DNA from: Cycloclasticus sp.
Lineage (GTDB): Bacteria; Pseudomonadota; Gammaproteobacteria; Methylococcales; Cycloclasticaceae
DNA: 64,000 bases
Assembly: GCA_040743155.1 (NCBI GenBank)
Contig: JBFLJU010000001.1
Span: forward strand, 2,415,144 to 2,479,143
Direction: 5' to 3'
Translations under genes and position numbers: made by a program
Notes under the pieces: model-generated
Database searches by the model: none
Told to the model about the DNA's origin: nothing
Seen by the model: only the letters and a program-made list of their open reading frames with translations
Shown here: positions 9,975-18,573 of the stretch, one piece after another
How positions within the stretch are numbered: the first letter of the stretch is position 1
Layout of the letters: every line of letters starts with the position of its first letter

Positions 9975-10051
9975 TGGTGCCTGTGGCCGAAATCGAACCG
10001 GCGTGGCTCTTAACGTCGCGGGATTTTAAATCCCTTACGCTAGTTTATGGC
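9975..10051 (-). pseudogene. tRNA-Leu (UAA) 3' fragment
   Basis: Read leftward, the sequence has an anticodon arm GGGATTTAAAATCCC (anticodon UAA), a variable region, a T arm GCCGG-TTCGATT-TCGGC and an encoded ACCA end, as in tRNA-Leu. The acceptor 3' strand CACAGGC needs a 5' partner GCCTGTG, which is absent; the sequence upstream of CTAGCGTAAG no longer resembles a D arm. The 5' third has therefore been replaced or lost. Such 3' tRNA fragments are typical scars of integrating elements. Confidence 0.7.
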
Positions 10052-10065
10052 CTTGCCCGTTGTTT

Positions 10066-10599
10066 TTATTCCTGGTCCATCGGATCAAAATGGTTCTGAA
10101 CTTTAGAAAATGCAGAAAGGCTATTGGCGACCCTAGTTAGGTGATAATGTGCCTGTTCTGTGTCACCATTATCAACCAGTTTCAGTCCTTCGATAATATT
10201 GTCCCTCACTGTATTGGCCTAAATAGCATAGCGGGGTAGTGTGGCTTCACCGTCGCATGATTGGTTTAATACTGCACGTTCAAAACGGGGCCATAATGGG
10301 CCACACCCACCAGATTGATAAGCATCCGATTCAATGGCTCGCTCTTCTGAGTAAGTTCTGAGTACTTCGTCGAGTAAGCGATCAGTCAAAGGCAGCTTAT
10401 CACCTATGCCTTAATCTCTCCCAGTGGTTTGATAAGCGTACATAACCGACCAGACATCCATGTAGGCATCGTGCCGATTATTGTCGCTCACGCTGCTTTT
10501 GAAATTGTCGTAATCTATATTTTTAATCTGATTTGCCATTACCTGCGATACCTTCTCGCGAGAAACCTCGGCTCGGTAGTGATAACCGGCATTTTCCAT
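10066..10599 (-). pseudogene. Unknown protein gene interrupted by two in-frame stop codons
   Basis: One reading frame runs leftward from an ATG at 10599 to a TAA at 10066-10068 with coding-like composition throughout, but is broken by TAA at 10411-10413 and a second nonsense codon (TAG, after PRYAI) in the middle third. The three pieces keep the same frame: first 62 residues (ending AYQTTGRD), then KLPLTDRLLDEVLRTYSEE onward, then NIIEGLKLVDNGDTEQAHYH onward. I do not recognise the family. A premature-stop pseudogene is the simplest reading. It lies between the tRNA-Leu fragment and an IS110 fragment, so it probably came with a mobile element. Confidence 0.6.
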
Positions 10600-10634
10600 T
10601 TCGTAAACGCTAGCGTTAAATTAAATCAAGCTGG

Positions 10635-10649
10635 CTGACCCCTTGATTT
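10635..10649 (+). repeat. Direct repeat, left copy, next to IS110 fragment
   Basis: CTGACCCCTTGATTT occurs here and again at 11073-11087. The transposase homology begins immediately after this copy. An upstream AAATCAAG (10623-10630) can pair with its 3' half. Confidence 0.75.
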
Positions 10650-11051
10650 TTCGAACAGGTGCAATTACTCACCAGTATCAAGGGAATGGGTGATAAAACG
10701 GCTTGGGCTATACTGGCCTATATGGGCGATGTGTCTTTGTTTAATAACGCAAAACAAATCAGCAGTTATGCTGGGCTTAATCCATCCATAGAGCAATCAG
10801 GGAGTAGCATTAATCGTTCAAGGTTATCCAAAATGGGCTGCGCACGCTTACGAAAGTCACTCTATATGCCCGCTTTAGTGGCTGTCAGATATAACCCCTT
10901 AATGATGGCTTTATACGACCGGCTTCAAGCCAGGGGAAAACCAAAGAAAGTAGCTCTAGTAGCTGTAATGAGAAAACTGTTGGTGCTGGCTTATGGTGTG
11001 TTGAAATCAGGAAAACCGTTTGATATTAATCATCAACAACAGGCGAATTAG
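10650..11051 (+). mobile_element. IS110-family transposase, C-terminal fragment
   Basis: From 10650 the frame reads FEQVQLLTSIKGMG and continues for about 130 residues to the TAG-adjacent stop at 11051. It contains the helix-hairpin-helix (GMGDKTAWAILAYMGD), the YAGLNPSIEQSG.S segment, and the LRKSLYMPALVAVRYNP run of the Transposase_20 domain of IS110/IS116/IS902 enzymes. The N-terminal DEDD catalytic half (about 200 residues) is missing, so the enzyme is dead. An internal GTG at 10659 could start translation but no Shine-Dalgarno is evident. Fragment and flanks lie between two 15-bp direct repeats. Confidence 0.85.
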
Positions 11052-11072
11052 GCTTGTTTTTTAAGACAGTAT

Positions 11073-11087
11073 CTGACCCCTTGATTT
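11073..11087 (+). repeat. Direct repeat, right copy, after IS110 fragment
   Basis: A second copy of CTGACCCCTTGATTT, 438 bases from the first. The two bracket the transposase fragment and mark the joints of this insertion or deletion scar. Confidence 0.75.
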
Positions 11088-11114
11088 CGGTCCGACAACA
11101 TGCCCTTGTTATGT
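11088..11114 (-). other. Possible truncated integron attC after the HNH gene
   Basis: Read leftward, ACATAAC followed by AAGGGCATGTTGTCGG begins right at the HNH gene's stop codon and looks like the R'' half of an attC site, cut off by the repeat at 11087. It is the exact complement of GTTATGT at 12240-12234 just upstream of the same gene, as expected for cassette ends. No full attC is left, so this is tentative. Confidence 0.3.
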
Positions 11115-12212
11115 TTGTAGTACAAAAATTGGTATTTCACCGTCCCAAAGCTCCCCATTACCCCATTCTAACTTTATGTGTGCTTTGAATCGGCTATGTG
11201 CTAATTCAGTGCTGGATATTTGAACGCTAAGAAATCGTTTAACAAAATGTAGGGAAGGCACTTTTTCTTCCTTGTCTCTGCGCTCCATAGGTATTAGCGA
11301 TAAACGGATAAGCTCTAAAAGTATAAGCTTACGAAATATTTCTGAATCATCTTTATACTCGTTGTAATACTGTGTTGCTAGAGAGCCTAGCTCTTTTGCA
11401 TCATCCATTTCACCTTTAATAGTACTCATGCAAATAGAGATCATTTGTTTAGCTGTATCTATCCCTTTAACCATTGCTAAATCTCCATTGAGAATTGAAA
11501 TATCTCCAGTGTCATCAATTCTCATATCCATGCCTAAATCATGAGGGTTGGTTGGTACGGGTTTTCTATCTACATTGATGAATAGAAGATATTTTCCTTC
11601 AGAAGAGACTTCTATTTTTATACCTAGGACTTTTCTCGCATCCCCTTGAGACTCAATAACAACGTATGTTTCAGTTTCAGGTAAAGAACTAAATTCTAAA
11701 ACATAGTGACTCAGTGATTCCGGGTTCCCTATTAATGGAGCGATTAATTCAAAACTCCACTCTTGGGAATGAATCGCACTCCAATGAGCATAGTAAATAA
11801 TTCCATTACCAAGCTGAATTAGGGTCGCGTCCTTGTTTGACTTTTCTTGTGTGGGTAATTTAAGGCTATCTGCGGCTCTTTTTTCAGCTTGCTCTTTCCA
11901 GTCGTGCAATGTGCTTGCTGAATATTCAGTGTAATCAGCATCGATCAAGTTTCCATGATCTCTGCACATCCAAATTCCATTTGATATATGCTTCCTTTCA
12001 TCAGAAGTCATTTTAGGATTGTATCTAGGTCCTCCAGAAGCCGCTGCATGAATGTGTGCAGCAATACCATTGTTAATCTTTTTTGTTGGATCATCAGAGT
12101 TCGGGCCAACTGTATTTCTACCGCATCCAGGGAATGAGCATTTCCAGCTAACGCGTTCCGCCATTATCCTCTTGTCATTTGGGGTGAAATCATCCCGATT
12201 ATTACTACTCAT
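11109..12212 (-). CDS. HNH nuclease-like protein with unknown C-terminal domain
   Basis: A 367-residue protein. Residues 20-110 form a zinc-finger/HNH module: Cys25 and Cys30 (CSFPGC), the AAHIHAAASGGPRYNP segment with His53/His55, then ISNGIWMCRDHGNLID with Asn79, Cys83 and His86, and a trailing LHDWKEQAE helix. This layout occurs in many predicted restriction or defence HNH proteins. Residues 120-367 are unrecognised, without clear membrane segments, and may sense or bind a partner. The gene lies in a decayed accessory stretch between an IS110 scar and a PD-(D/E)xK-like gene, and its flanks suggest an orphan integron cassette. Nuclease activity and defence role are inferred. Confidence 0.65.
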   Translation of the reverse strand: MSSNNRDDFTPNDKRIMAERVSWKCSFPGCGRNTVGPNSDDPTKKINNGIAAHIHAAASGGPRYNPKMTSDERKHISNGIWMCRDHGNLIDADYTEYSASTLHDWKEQAEKRAADSLKLPTQEKSNKDATLIQLGNGIIYYAHWSAIHSQEWSFELIAPLIGNPESLSHYVLEFSSLPETETYVVIESQGDARKVLGIKIEVSSEGKYLLFINVDRKPVPTNPHDLGMDMRIDDTGDISILNGDLAMVKGIDTAKQMISICMSTIKGEMDDAKELGSLATQYYNEYKDDSEIFRKLILLELIRLSLIPMERRDKEEKVPSLHFVKRFLSVQISSTELAHSRFKAHIKLEWGNGELWDGEIPIFVLQT

Positions 12213-12233
12213 AACTCTCCGTTCACGATAAGA

Positions 12234-12289
12234 ACATAACGTTTTGCTATAAAGGGGCTCGTTCTATACAAGTGAAACGCGCCCACTAT
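12234..12289 (-). other. Possible attC half upstream of the HNH gene
   Basis: On the minus strand a GC-rich segment ending in GAGCCCCTTTATAGCAAAA and the box GTTATGT precedes the HNH start by about 20 bases. The layout resembles the attC ends of this window's integron (CGCGCCCCTTATTTAAGACGTTAG-type, shortened here). A second half was not identified, so it may be chance. Confidence 0.25.
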
Positions 12290-12386
12290 TACCCGCGACA
12301 ATATAATAGAGCGCACGCACATCGATCAATCGCAGGCACCTTTTAAGCTCAAGAAATTAAGCTATATATCAGCTGTTTAGTGCTGA

Positions 12387-13700
12387 TTACTGTTTTATCA
12401 GACTTCTCATTACTTGGTCTACAAACCTAAAGGCAACGCTTTCTATTTTTACAATAAATTTCTTGGGGCTTTGGAAGTCCCTGCCTAATAAATCTTTGGT
12501 TTTTATTTCAAACGTTTTCACCTCACTGCCTAGCGCCTTGTCTAATATAGAGTAAGGTTCATCATTAGACTTTTCGTCCAATAGTTGTTTCAAGGTGACT
12601 TCAGTAGCGACTGATTTTTTTCTGATATAAATAGCCTTAATGTATATGTAGTCGCTTCCTCCGGCATCCTTCAGGATTTTTAATAACGCGGATGTTTGGG
12701 CTTGAGCCTTGCCTTTGGATGTGCTGATGCTGATGTTAGTCAAGCATCTAACTTCACGCCGAATAAAGTCTGTTTCAATCAAAAACTGATGGGCTTTATT
12801 ATCGTTAATAATAAAAGGTGTAGAAATCAGCTTCTTGTCTTGAAGCATTTCTTCCAATAGTGGCGCTCTATCTCCTTTTGCTTGCAAGGCTATTTGATCG
12901 CCAGTTTTATCCATCAGTTGCAAACTAATGTCTTTTTCTTCTTGTTTGTATGAAGAAATTAGTACGTCTAACGTTGGTCTATCTATTTTCTGATTAGGTG
13001 TGTAAGCGTGAATGGCAGTAACTGCATCTTTCCAGTTTTTACCCATATCGCCAAAGCTTCGTATATTTTTATGGTTATCCATATACCGTCTTAGCTCTTT
13101 GAGAATATATATATGGTCTTCATCTGCTACGGCATCCTCTTTTACAAGCCGTAAGGCAATTACTTTCAAATACGTCCATGACCAATGAAAGAGTTTAGTT
13201 TTTGTTCTTCTTGTTGTGATGGGGCTATCGGTTGGAGATGTAACCATTTCATTTGATATGGTGATAATGTTATGTATACCAATATCCCTTCCGAAACTAA
13301 TATAGCGCTCTACTTGCTCAGCTTCTAATTTCTTATCGGATACTTTTACTTCTACGAACGCCGCCCATTCGATAATAGGGTTATGTTTTCCACTGGTTAT
13401 TACCATTAACCCGTCAGGTCTTTCCTCCTTTGAAATATTTTCAATTTCGGTATAAACATGAAGGTTAACGTTCCGCGTTTTGATTTTATTTACGCCGAGA
13501 GTTGTAAGAAGTTCCTCTCGATATTCTTTGACAGCACTTAAAGAAGCTAAAAAGATTGAAGTGGTTGCCACTTCAGCTTCCGTGTTCCCAGTAGGAAATA
13601 AGCGAGCCTTTTTCCTCTCTAGTTCCTCACAATCATCAAGTTTGAAAACTTGATGCAAATCGGATAAGTTTGTTTTCCCTAAATCTATGCTCTTAATCAT
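12387..13700 (-). CDS. PD-(D/E)xK nuclease-like protein
   Basis: A 437-residue protein of no family I can name. Residues 40-135 show the spacing of a PD-(D/E)xK fold: Glu43 in an N-terminal helix, RPDGLMVI with Asp96, FVEVKV with Glu117 and Lys119, and a following helix with Gln129, as in restriction enzymes and related nucleases. The C-terminal 300 residues are helical or mixed with no recognised motif. AAAGGAATT lies shortly before the ATG. It is 174 bases upstream of the HNH gene on the same strand, with a GC-rich gap between, so cotranscription is possible but unproven. Pairing with a second nuclease-like protein next to mobile debris hints at a defence function. Confidence 0.55.
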   Translation of the reverse strand: MIKSIDLGKTNLSDLHQVFKLDDCEELERKKARLFPTGNTEAEVATTSIFLASLSAVKEYREELLTTLGVNKIKTRNVNLHVYTEIENISKEERPDGLMVITSGKHNPIIEWAAFVEVKVSDKKLEAEQVERYISFGRDIGIHNIITISNEMVTSPTDSPITTRRTKTKLFHWSWTYLKVIALRLVKEDAVADEDHIYILKELRRYMDNHKNIRSFGDMGKNWKDAVTAIHAYTPNQKIDRPTLDVLISSYKQEEKDISLQLMDKTGDQIALQAKGDRAPLLEEMLQDKKLISTPFIINDNKAHQFLIETDFIRREVRCLTNISISTSKGKAQAQTSALLKILKDAGGSDYIYIKAIYIRKKSVATEVTLKQLLDEKSNDEPYSILDKALGSEVKTFEIKTKDLLGRDFQSPKKFIVKIESVAFRFVDQVMRSLIKQ

Positions 13701-13945
13701 TTTTAATTCCTTTTATTAAAATCAAAGCGCCATCCTTGATGATAATGGAAGCATAAACTGCCGCAGTAAACAATGCTCGTTATACCTCATCGGTAACAGT
13801 CGGTATGAAAGTGTGCAACGACCAGCTCATTAGCAGTTTGTTAAGCTCCTTATATTCTTAATGGGTTTTTAGGCGCTAACTTAATGTGGTGACAATAAAA
13901 ACTTGATATTATCGTGGCTTATCTATTTTGTTAGGGGACGTCGTT

Positions 13946-14527
13946 ATGCGAACAAATAAGTTTTTTTTGGTCATTTCATTGTTATTTTTCACCTTGGCTG
14001 CGCAGGCGGCTTATCAATTAGAGAGCGCTGAATCGTCTCTTCACTTTGTGTCGATTAAGAAAGGTAAAATTGGCGAGGTGCATTCGTTTGGCCAATTAAG
14101 CGGTGGCATTAGTGATAAAGCGGTGGCGCAAGTGAGCATTAGCTTGGCCAGTGTTAACACGAACATTGGTATTCGTGATGAGCGCATGAAAACAATGTTA
14201 CTGGAAACGGGTGTTTTTCCTGCGGCCATTGTTACTGTAAATTTAGGCGCGGTTCAATTGGCGTCGATTGGTGTGGGTGATGTTGTTGTTAAAACGTTAG
14301 AGCTAACGCTTGAGTTGCACGGAAAGTCTAAGCTTATGCAAACTGAGGTTCAAATTGTCGGTCTAAATAATGGGGCTTTATTGGTTAATAGCATTAAACC
14401 GATCATGCTGAATGCGTTTGATTTTGGCTTAAACGCGGGTATCCACAAGTTAATGGAAGTGGCTAAACTCCCTTCTATTGCAACGGCGGTACCGGTTTCA
14501 TTTAGCTTAGTATTTAAGCCTCAATAA
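13946..14527 (+). CDS. YceI-like periplasmic protein
   Basis: About 193 residues starting at the ATG at 13946, with AGGGGA about 8 bases upstream; the longer frame from TTG 13928 would spoil the signal peptide. The N-terminus is a clear Sec signal (MRTNKFFLVISLLFFTLAAQA, cut before AYQLE). The mature part, with SSLHFVSIKKGKIGEVHSF, SVNTNIGIRDERMKTMLL and a lipocalin-like beta pattern, matches the YceI family, whose members bind isoprenoid-type lipids in the periplasm. It stands alone between the accessory region and hrpA. Confidence 0.8.
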   Translation: MRTNKFFLVISLLFFTLAAQAAYQLESAESSLHFVSIKKGKIGEVHSFGQLSGGISDKAVAQVSISLASVNTNIGIRDERMKTMLLETGVFPAAIVTVNLGAVQLASIGVGDVVVKTLELTLELHGKSKLMQTEVQIVGLNNGALLVNSIKPIMLNAFDFGLNAGIHKLMEVAKLPSIATAVPVSFSLVFKPQ

Positions 14528-14697
14528 AGCATAATTCAAATTCTTTAGAGGGAGTTTGTTAACAGCGGGTTAGTGCTTAGCTGTTGCAAACTTTTTCTGC
14601 TTTTTAAGCAACTAGAATTTGCCGACATAAACGAAATTTATACCCATGAGCGCTTTGGGTATAATGTATTTTTGCCTAGAGATTGCTTGTTCCCAAA

Positions 14698-17600
14698 ATG
14701 CCTGCCATATCAACTATTAGCGATATTCGCTCGTTAATTACCAACAGTTTAAATAAGGACCAACACCGGTTTCGTACGCAGTTAAAAAAAGTACAAGCGG
14801 CTAAGTCGCCAGAACAAAAGGCGGCATTGGCTGTGCTTGTTGAAAAAATAAAAAAATCATCTGAACAAGCTGAGCAACGCCGATTAGCGTGCCCGAAAAT
14901 TAGCTTTCCTGATTTGCCCATTAGCGAAAAAAGGCGTGAGATTGCCGAGTTAATAGAGCAGCACCAAGTGGTTATTCTTTGTGGTGAAACGGGGTCAGGT
15001 AAAACCACGCAATTGCCAAAAATTTGTTTAGATCTGGGGCGTGGTTTTAAAGGCCAAATTGGCCATACACAACCGAGGCGCTTAGCCGCTATTACCGTGG
15101 CGCAGCGAATAGCCGACGAGCTGAACACAGAATTGGGCAATGCGGTTGGCTATAAGATTCGGTTTCAGGGTAAAGAAAATACGCAAACGCTCGTTAAGCT
15201 GATGACGGACGGTATTTTGTTGGCCGAGATCAAGTCGGATCCATTTTTGAGCCAGTACGATACGTTGATTTTAGATGAGGCACACGAGCGCAGTTTAAAT
15301 ATCGATTTCCTATTGGGTTATATGAAGTGGCTATTGCCTAAGCGCCCCGATTTAAAACTAATTGTCACCTCGGCAACCATTGACCCTGAGCGTTTTTCCA
15401 AGCACTTTAATGGCGCGCCTATTATCAATGTGTCGGGGCGTACCTATCCGGTTGAAATGCGCTATCGCCCTATTGGTGTCGACTCGGATCAAAGCGAGCA
15501 AGATAGGGTGCAAGCCATTGTTAATGCGGCAGAAGAACTGCATCGCAATAGGGCGGGCGATATGTTGGTGTTTTTAAGTGGCGAACGAGAAATTCGTGAG
15601 GCAGCGGAGGCTCTTAAAAAGCATCACCCAGCGGGTTATGACATCCTTCCCCTGTATTCACGGCTTAGTGGCAAAGAGCAAGCTGAAATTTTTAAGCCGC
15701 ATAAAAAACCGCGTATCGTTTTGGCGACCAATGTGGCGGAAACCTCGCTTACTGTACCGGGTATTCGTTGCGTGATCGACACGGGCTTGGCAAGGATCAG
15801 TCGTTTTAGCCAACGCAGTAAAATTCAACAATTACCGATTGAGCCGATTTCGCAAGCCAGTGCCAACCAGCGCAGTGGCCGTTGTGGACGAGAAGCGGCA
15901 GGTATTTGTATTCGTTTGTTCAGCGAGGACGACTTTAACCAACGCCCAGAGTTTACCGAGCCAGAAATTTTACGCACGAATCTGGCGTCGGTTATTTTGC
16001 AAATGAAGTCGTTGAAGTTGGCTGAAATTAGTCACTTCCCGTTTTTAGAGCCACCAGCCGATAAAATGATTCGTAGCGGTGTTCGTAGTTTGCACGAATT
16101 AGGCGCGCTGGATGAGGTGGAAAAACTTACTCAAATTGGTCGGCGCTTAACGCAGTTTCCGCTGGATCCACAATTTGGGCGGATGTTATTAGCGGCCGAG
16201 CAGTTCAACTGCTTGGACGAAGTGCTCACCATCGTGTCTGCGCTGACTATTCAAGACCCAAGGGAACGACCGAGCGACAAGGCTAAATACGCGGATGAAA
16301 AGCACAAAGTGTTTCAAAATGAAACGTCGGACTTTTTATCTTTTTTAGTCTTATGGCGAGAAATTCAAGCGCAGAAAAAGGCGCTGTCGAATAACCAATT
16401 TAGAAAGTATTGTCGTGAGCACTTTCTTGCTTATATGCGGATAAAAGATTGGGAAGATATTCGCCGACAATTGTTAGATTTAATAAGGAAAAACCTAAAC
16501 CTAACATTGAACAGCAGCAACGCCGATGACGATGCAATACACCAAGCGCTCTTAACGGGGCTGGTGACACGAATTGGTTTTAAACACGAGCAAGCCGAAT
16601 ACTTAGGTGCGCGGAATTTAAAATTTTACATACACCCAGCATCAACCTTGTTTAAGAAAAGGCCGACCTGGTTAATGGCCGCAGAGCAGGTAGAAACCAC
16701 GCGTGTTTATGGCCGAACAATTGCCAGCATTAAACCCGAGTGGGTTGAGAAAGCGGCGGCGCATTTAATAAAGCATCACCACTATGAGCCGCATTGGTCA
16801 AAAAAATCGGCCCAAGCGATGGTTTATCAGCAGTCGTTATTGTTTGGTTTAACCGTGAGTAAAGGCCGAAAGGTGCCGCTGGCGCGAATGGAGCCCGAAC
16901 AAGCCCGAGAAATGTTTATTCGCCGTGGCTTGGTTGATAGAGAGATGGTGTGTCACGCGAAATTTTTCAGAAAAAACGAACAATTACTGGAAGCGATTGA
17001 GTATGAGCAGCAAAAAGGTCGGCGAGTTGATTTGCTGATTGATGAAGAAGCGCTGTTTGACTTTTATGACGAAAAATTACCGCCAAATATTTGTAGTCTG
17101 GCCTATTTAAATAAGTGGATAAAAAACGATAAAAACCAAGCCGCTCTGGAGTTAACAAAAGGCGATGTTTCCGCCGCTAATAAAACAGCCAACGACCCTG
17201 ATAAGTTTCCTGATATGCGCTTAATCAATGGCGTACCGGTTAAGTTGAGCTACCGATTTGATCCCGGGCATGATGAAGACGGGGTGACAGCTGAAATCCC
17301 TCTGGCGCAACTTAATCAGCTAACGGCTGATCCGTTTGAATGGCTGGTGCCGAGCTTATACGCCGAAAAACTACAGGCATTAATAAAGGGTCTGCCGAAG
17401 AACTTACGTAAGCAATTTGTGCCAGTGCCCGATGTTGTAGCGGCGTGTGTTGACGGCATGGAATATTCCGGCGGTCGCTTGCTGGATAAGCTGGCGTATT
17501 TTCTTAATAAAAAATCGGGCTCGAGCTTAACGGCAGCGGATTTTGAGTTAGCGAAGCTATCGCCTCATTTGCGGATGAATTTTTATATTTTGGGTGATAA

Positions 17601-18567
17601 GTCGAAAGTTATCGCGGTATCAAAAGATTTTAATGCGTTAAAAAGGCAGTATGCAGACAAGGCCGGAAAGCAGTTTCAATCAGCATTGAGCGGCGCGCTG
17701 TCGTCAACCGGCTCAAAAAACTGGCAGTTTAGCGATATCCCTACACACCAAACGATACAACATGAAGGGCAAGCGCTAAAAGGTTTTCCAGCGCTGGTGG
17801 ATGAGAAAGACAGCGTGGGTTTAACGCTAATGGATTCGGCGGAAGAAGCTCAAAAAGCGCACCAAGAGGGGCTAATACGCTTGTTTCGATTGAAGTTTTC
17901 AAAAGAATTGAAAAAACTAAGTCGTCAGTCGGCCATTTCAACAGCACATGCGTTTAGCTACCAGAAGTTACCGTCGCACCCTTACTGCAAGCGCAGTACA
18001 GGTGAGGATGTTTTTGATGATTTAGCGCATCAATTGATCGCTAGTTTCTTCGCTGATCAAGACATTCGAACCGAGGCTGAGTTTGATCAAGCGGCGAAAA
18101 AAAATGACGTATCGTTGTATGCCAAGGGGTATGCCTTGTCAGAAACGATTGCAAAATTGCTGCTGCAATATCAGCAAGTGACAACAGAATTGAATCGCTG
18201 GAGTAGCGAGAAGAACCTTTATGCCGATATCTCTAAACAGCTAGATTGCTTGTGTTACCAAGGTTTTATTCGGCACGTTCCGGCGCAGCAGCTTGAGCTG
18301 TACACGCGGTACTTAAAGGCGATTTATATTAGGTTAGATAAAGCGGCTGGGCAGTTACATAAAGATTTAGAGAAGGCGAAACAAGCGCAGCACTTTGAGA
18401 AGAAGTTTTGGCAGTTTATTTCCTCAACCGATGAGAACCCTGAAAAGGAGCCATTTCGATGGCTGCTGGAAGAATTCAGGATATCGCTTTTTGCTCAGCA
18501 GATTAAAACGAAGCACCCTATTTCGGAAAAACGGCTGGAAAAGGCTTGGAAGGCATACCAGAGCTAA
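14698..18567 (+). CDS. hrpA: ATP-dependent RNA helicase HrpA
   Basis: A DEAH-box helicase of about 1289 residues, the usual HrpA length. Motifs in order: GETGSGKTTQLPK (Walker A), TQPRRLAA (Ia), LDEAHERSLN (II), VTSATID (III), ATNVAETSLT (V) and QRSGRCGREAAG (VI). HA2 and OB-like regions and the long DUF3418 C-terminal extension follow. HrpA rescues stalled or collided ribosomes in bacteria. The ATG at 14698 aligns best with E. coli HrpA; a TTG at 14683 is in frame but has no clear binding site. The 3' end is 6 bases from the convergent esterase-NACHT gene. Confidence 0.95.
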   Translation: MPAISTISDIRSLITNSLNKDQHRFRTQLKKVQAAKSPEQKAALAVLVEKIKKSSEQAEQRRLACPKISFPDLPISEKRREIAELIEQHQVVILCGETGSGKTTQLPKICLDLGRGFKGQIGHTQPRRLAAITVAQRIADELNTELGNAVGYKIRFQGKENTQTLVKLMTDGILLAEIKSDPFLSQYDTLILDEAHERSLNIDFLLGYMKWLLPKRPDLKLIVTSATIDPERFSKHFNGAPIINVSGRTYPVEMRYRPIGVDSDQSEQDRVQAIVNAAEELHRNRAGDMLVFLSGEREIREAAEALKKHHPAGYDILPLYSRLSGKEQAEIFKPHKKPRIVLATNVAETSLTVPGIRCVIDTGLARISRFSQRSKIQQLPIEPISQASANQRSGRCGREAAGICIRLFSEDDFNQRPEFTEPEILRTNLASVILQMKSLKLAEISHFPFLEPPADKMIRSGVRSLHELGALDEVEKLTQIGRRLTQFPLDPQFGRMLLAAEQFNCLDEVLTIVSALTIQDPRERPSDKAKYADEKHKVFQNETSDFLSFLVLWREIQAQKKALSNNQFRKYCREHFLAYMRIKDWEDIRRQLLDLIRKNLNLTLNSSNADDDAIHQALLTGLVTRIGFKHEQAEYLGARNLKFYIHPASTLFKKRPTWLMAAEQVETTRVYGRTIASIKPEWVEKAAAHLIKHHHYEPHWSKKSAQAMVYQQSLLFGLTVSKGRKVPLARMEPEQAREMFIRRGLVDREMVCHAKFFRKNEQLLEAIEYEQQKGRRVDLLIDEEALFDFYDEKLPPNICSLAYLNKWIKNDKNQAALELTKGDVSAANKTANDPDKFPDMRLINGVPVKLSYRFDPGHDEDGVTAEIPLAQLNQLTADPFEWLVPSLYAEKLQALIKGLPKNLRKQFVPVPDVVAACVDGMEYSGGRLLDKLAYFLNKKSGSSLTAADFELAKLSPHLRMNFYILGDKSKVIAVSKDFNALKRQYADKAGKQFQSALSGALSSTGSKNWQFSDIPTHQTIQHEGQALKGFPALVDEKDSVGLTLMDSAEEAQKAHQEGLIRLFRLKFSKELKKLSRQSAISTAHAFSYQKLPSHPYCKRSTGEDVFDDLAHQLIASFFADQDIRTEAEFDQAAKKNDVSLYAKGYALSETIAKLLLQYQQVTTELNRWSSEKNLYADISKQLDCLCYQGFIRHVPAQQLELYTRYLKAIYIRLDKAAGQLHKDLEKAKQAQHFEKKFWQFISSTDENPEKEPFRWLLEEFRISLFAQQIKTKHPISEKRLEKAWKAYQS

Positions 18568-18573
18568 ATGGGC

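Noticed and set aside
18568-18573. Fusion or read-through between hrpA and the esterase-NACHT gene
   Set aside because: The genes are convergent with separate stops; only their closeness is notable.
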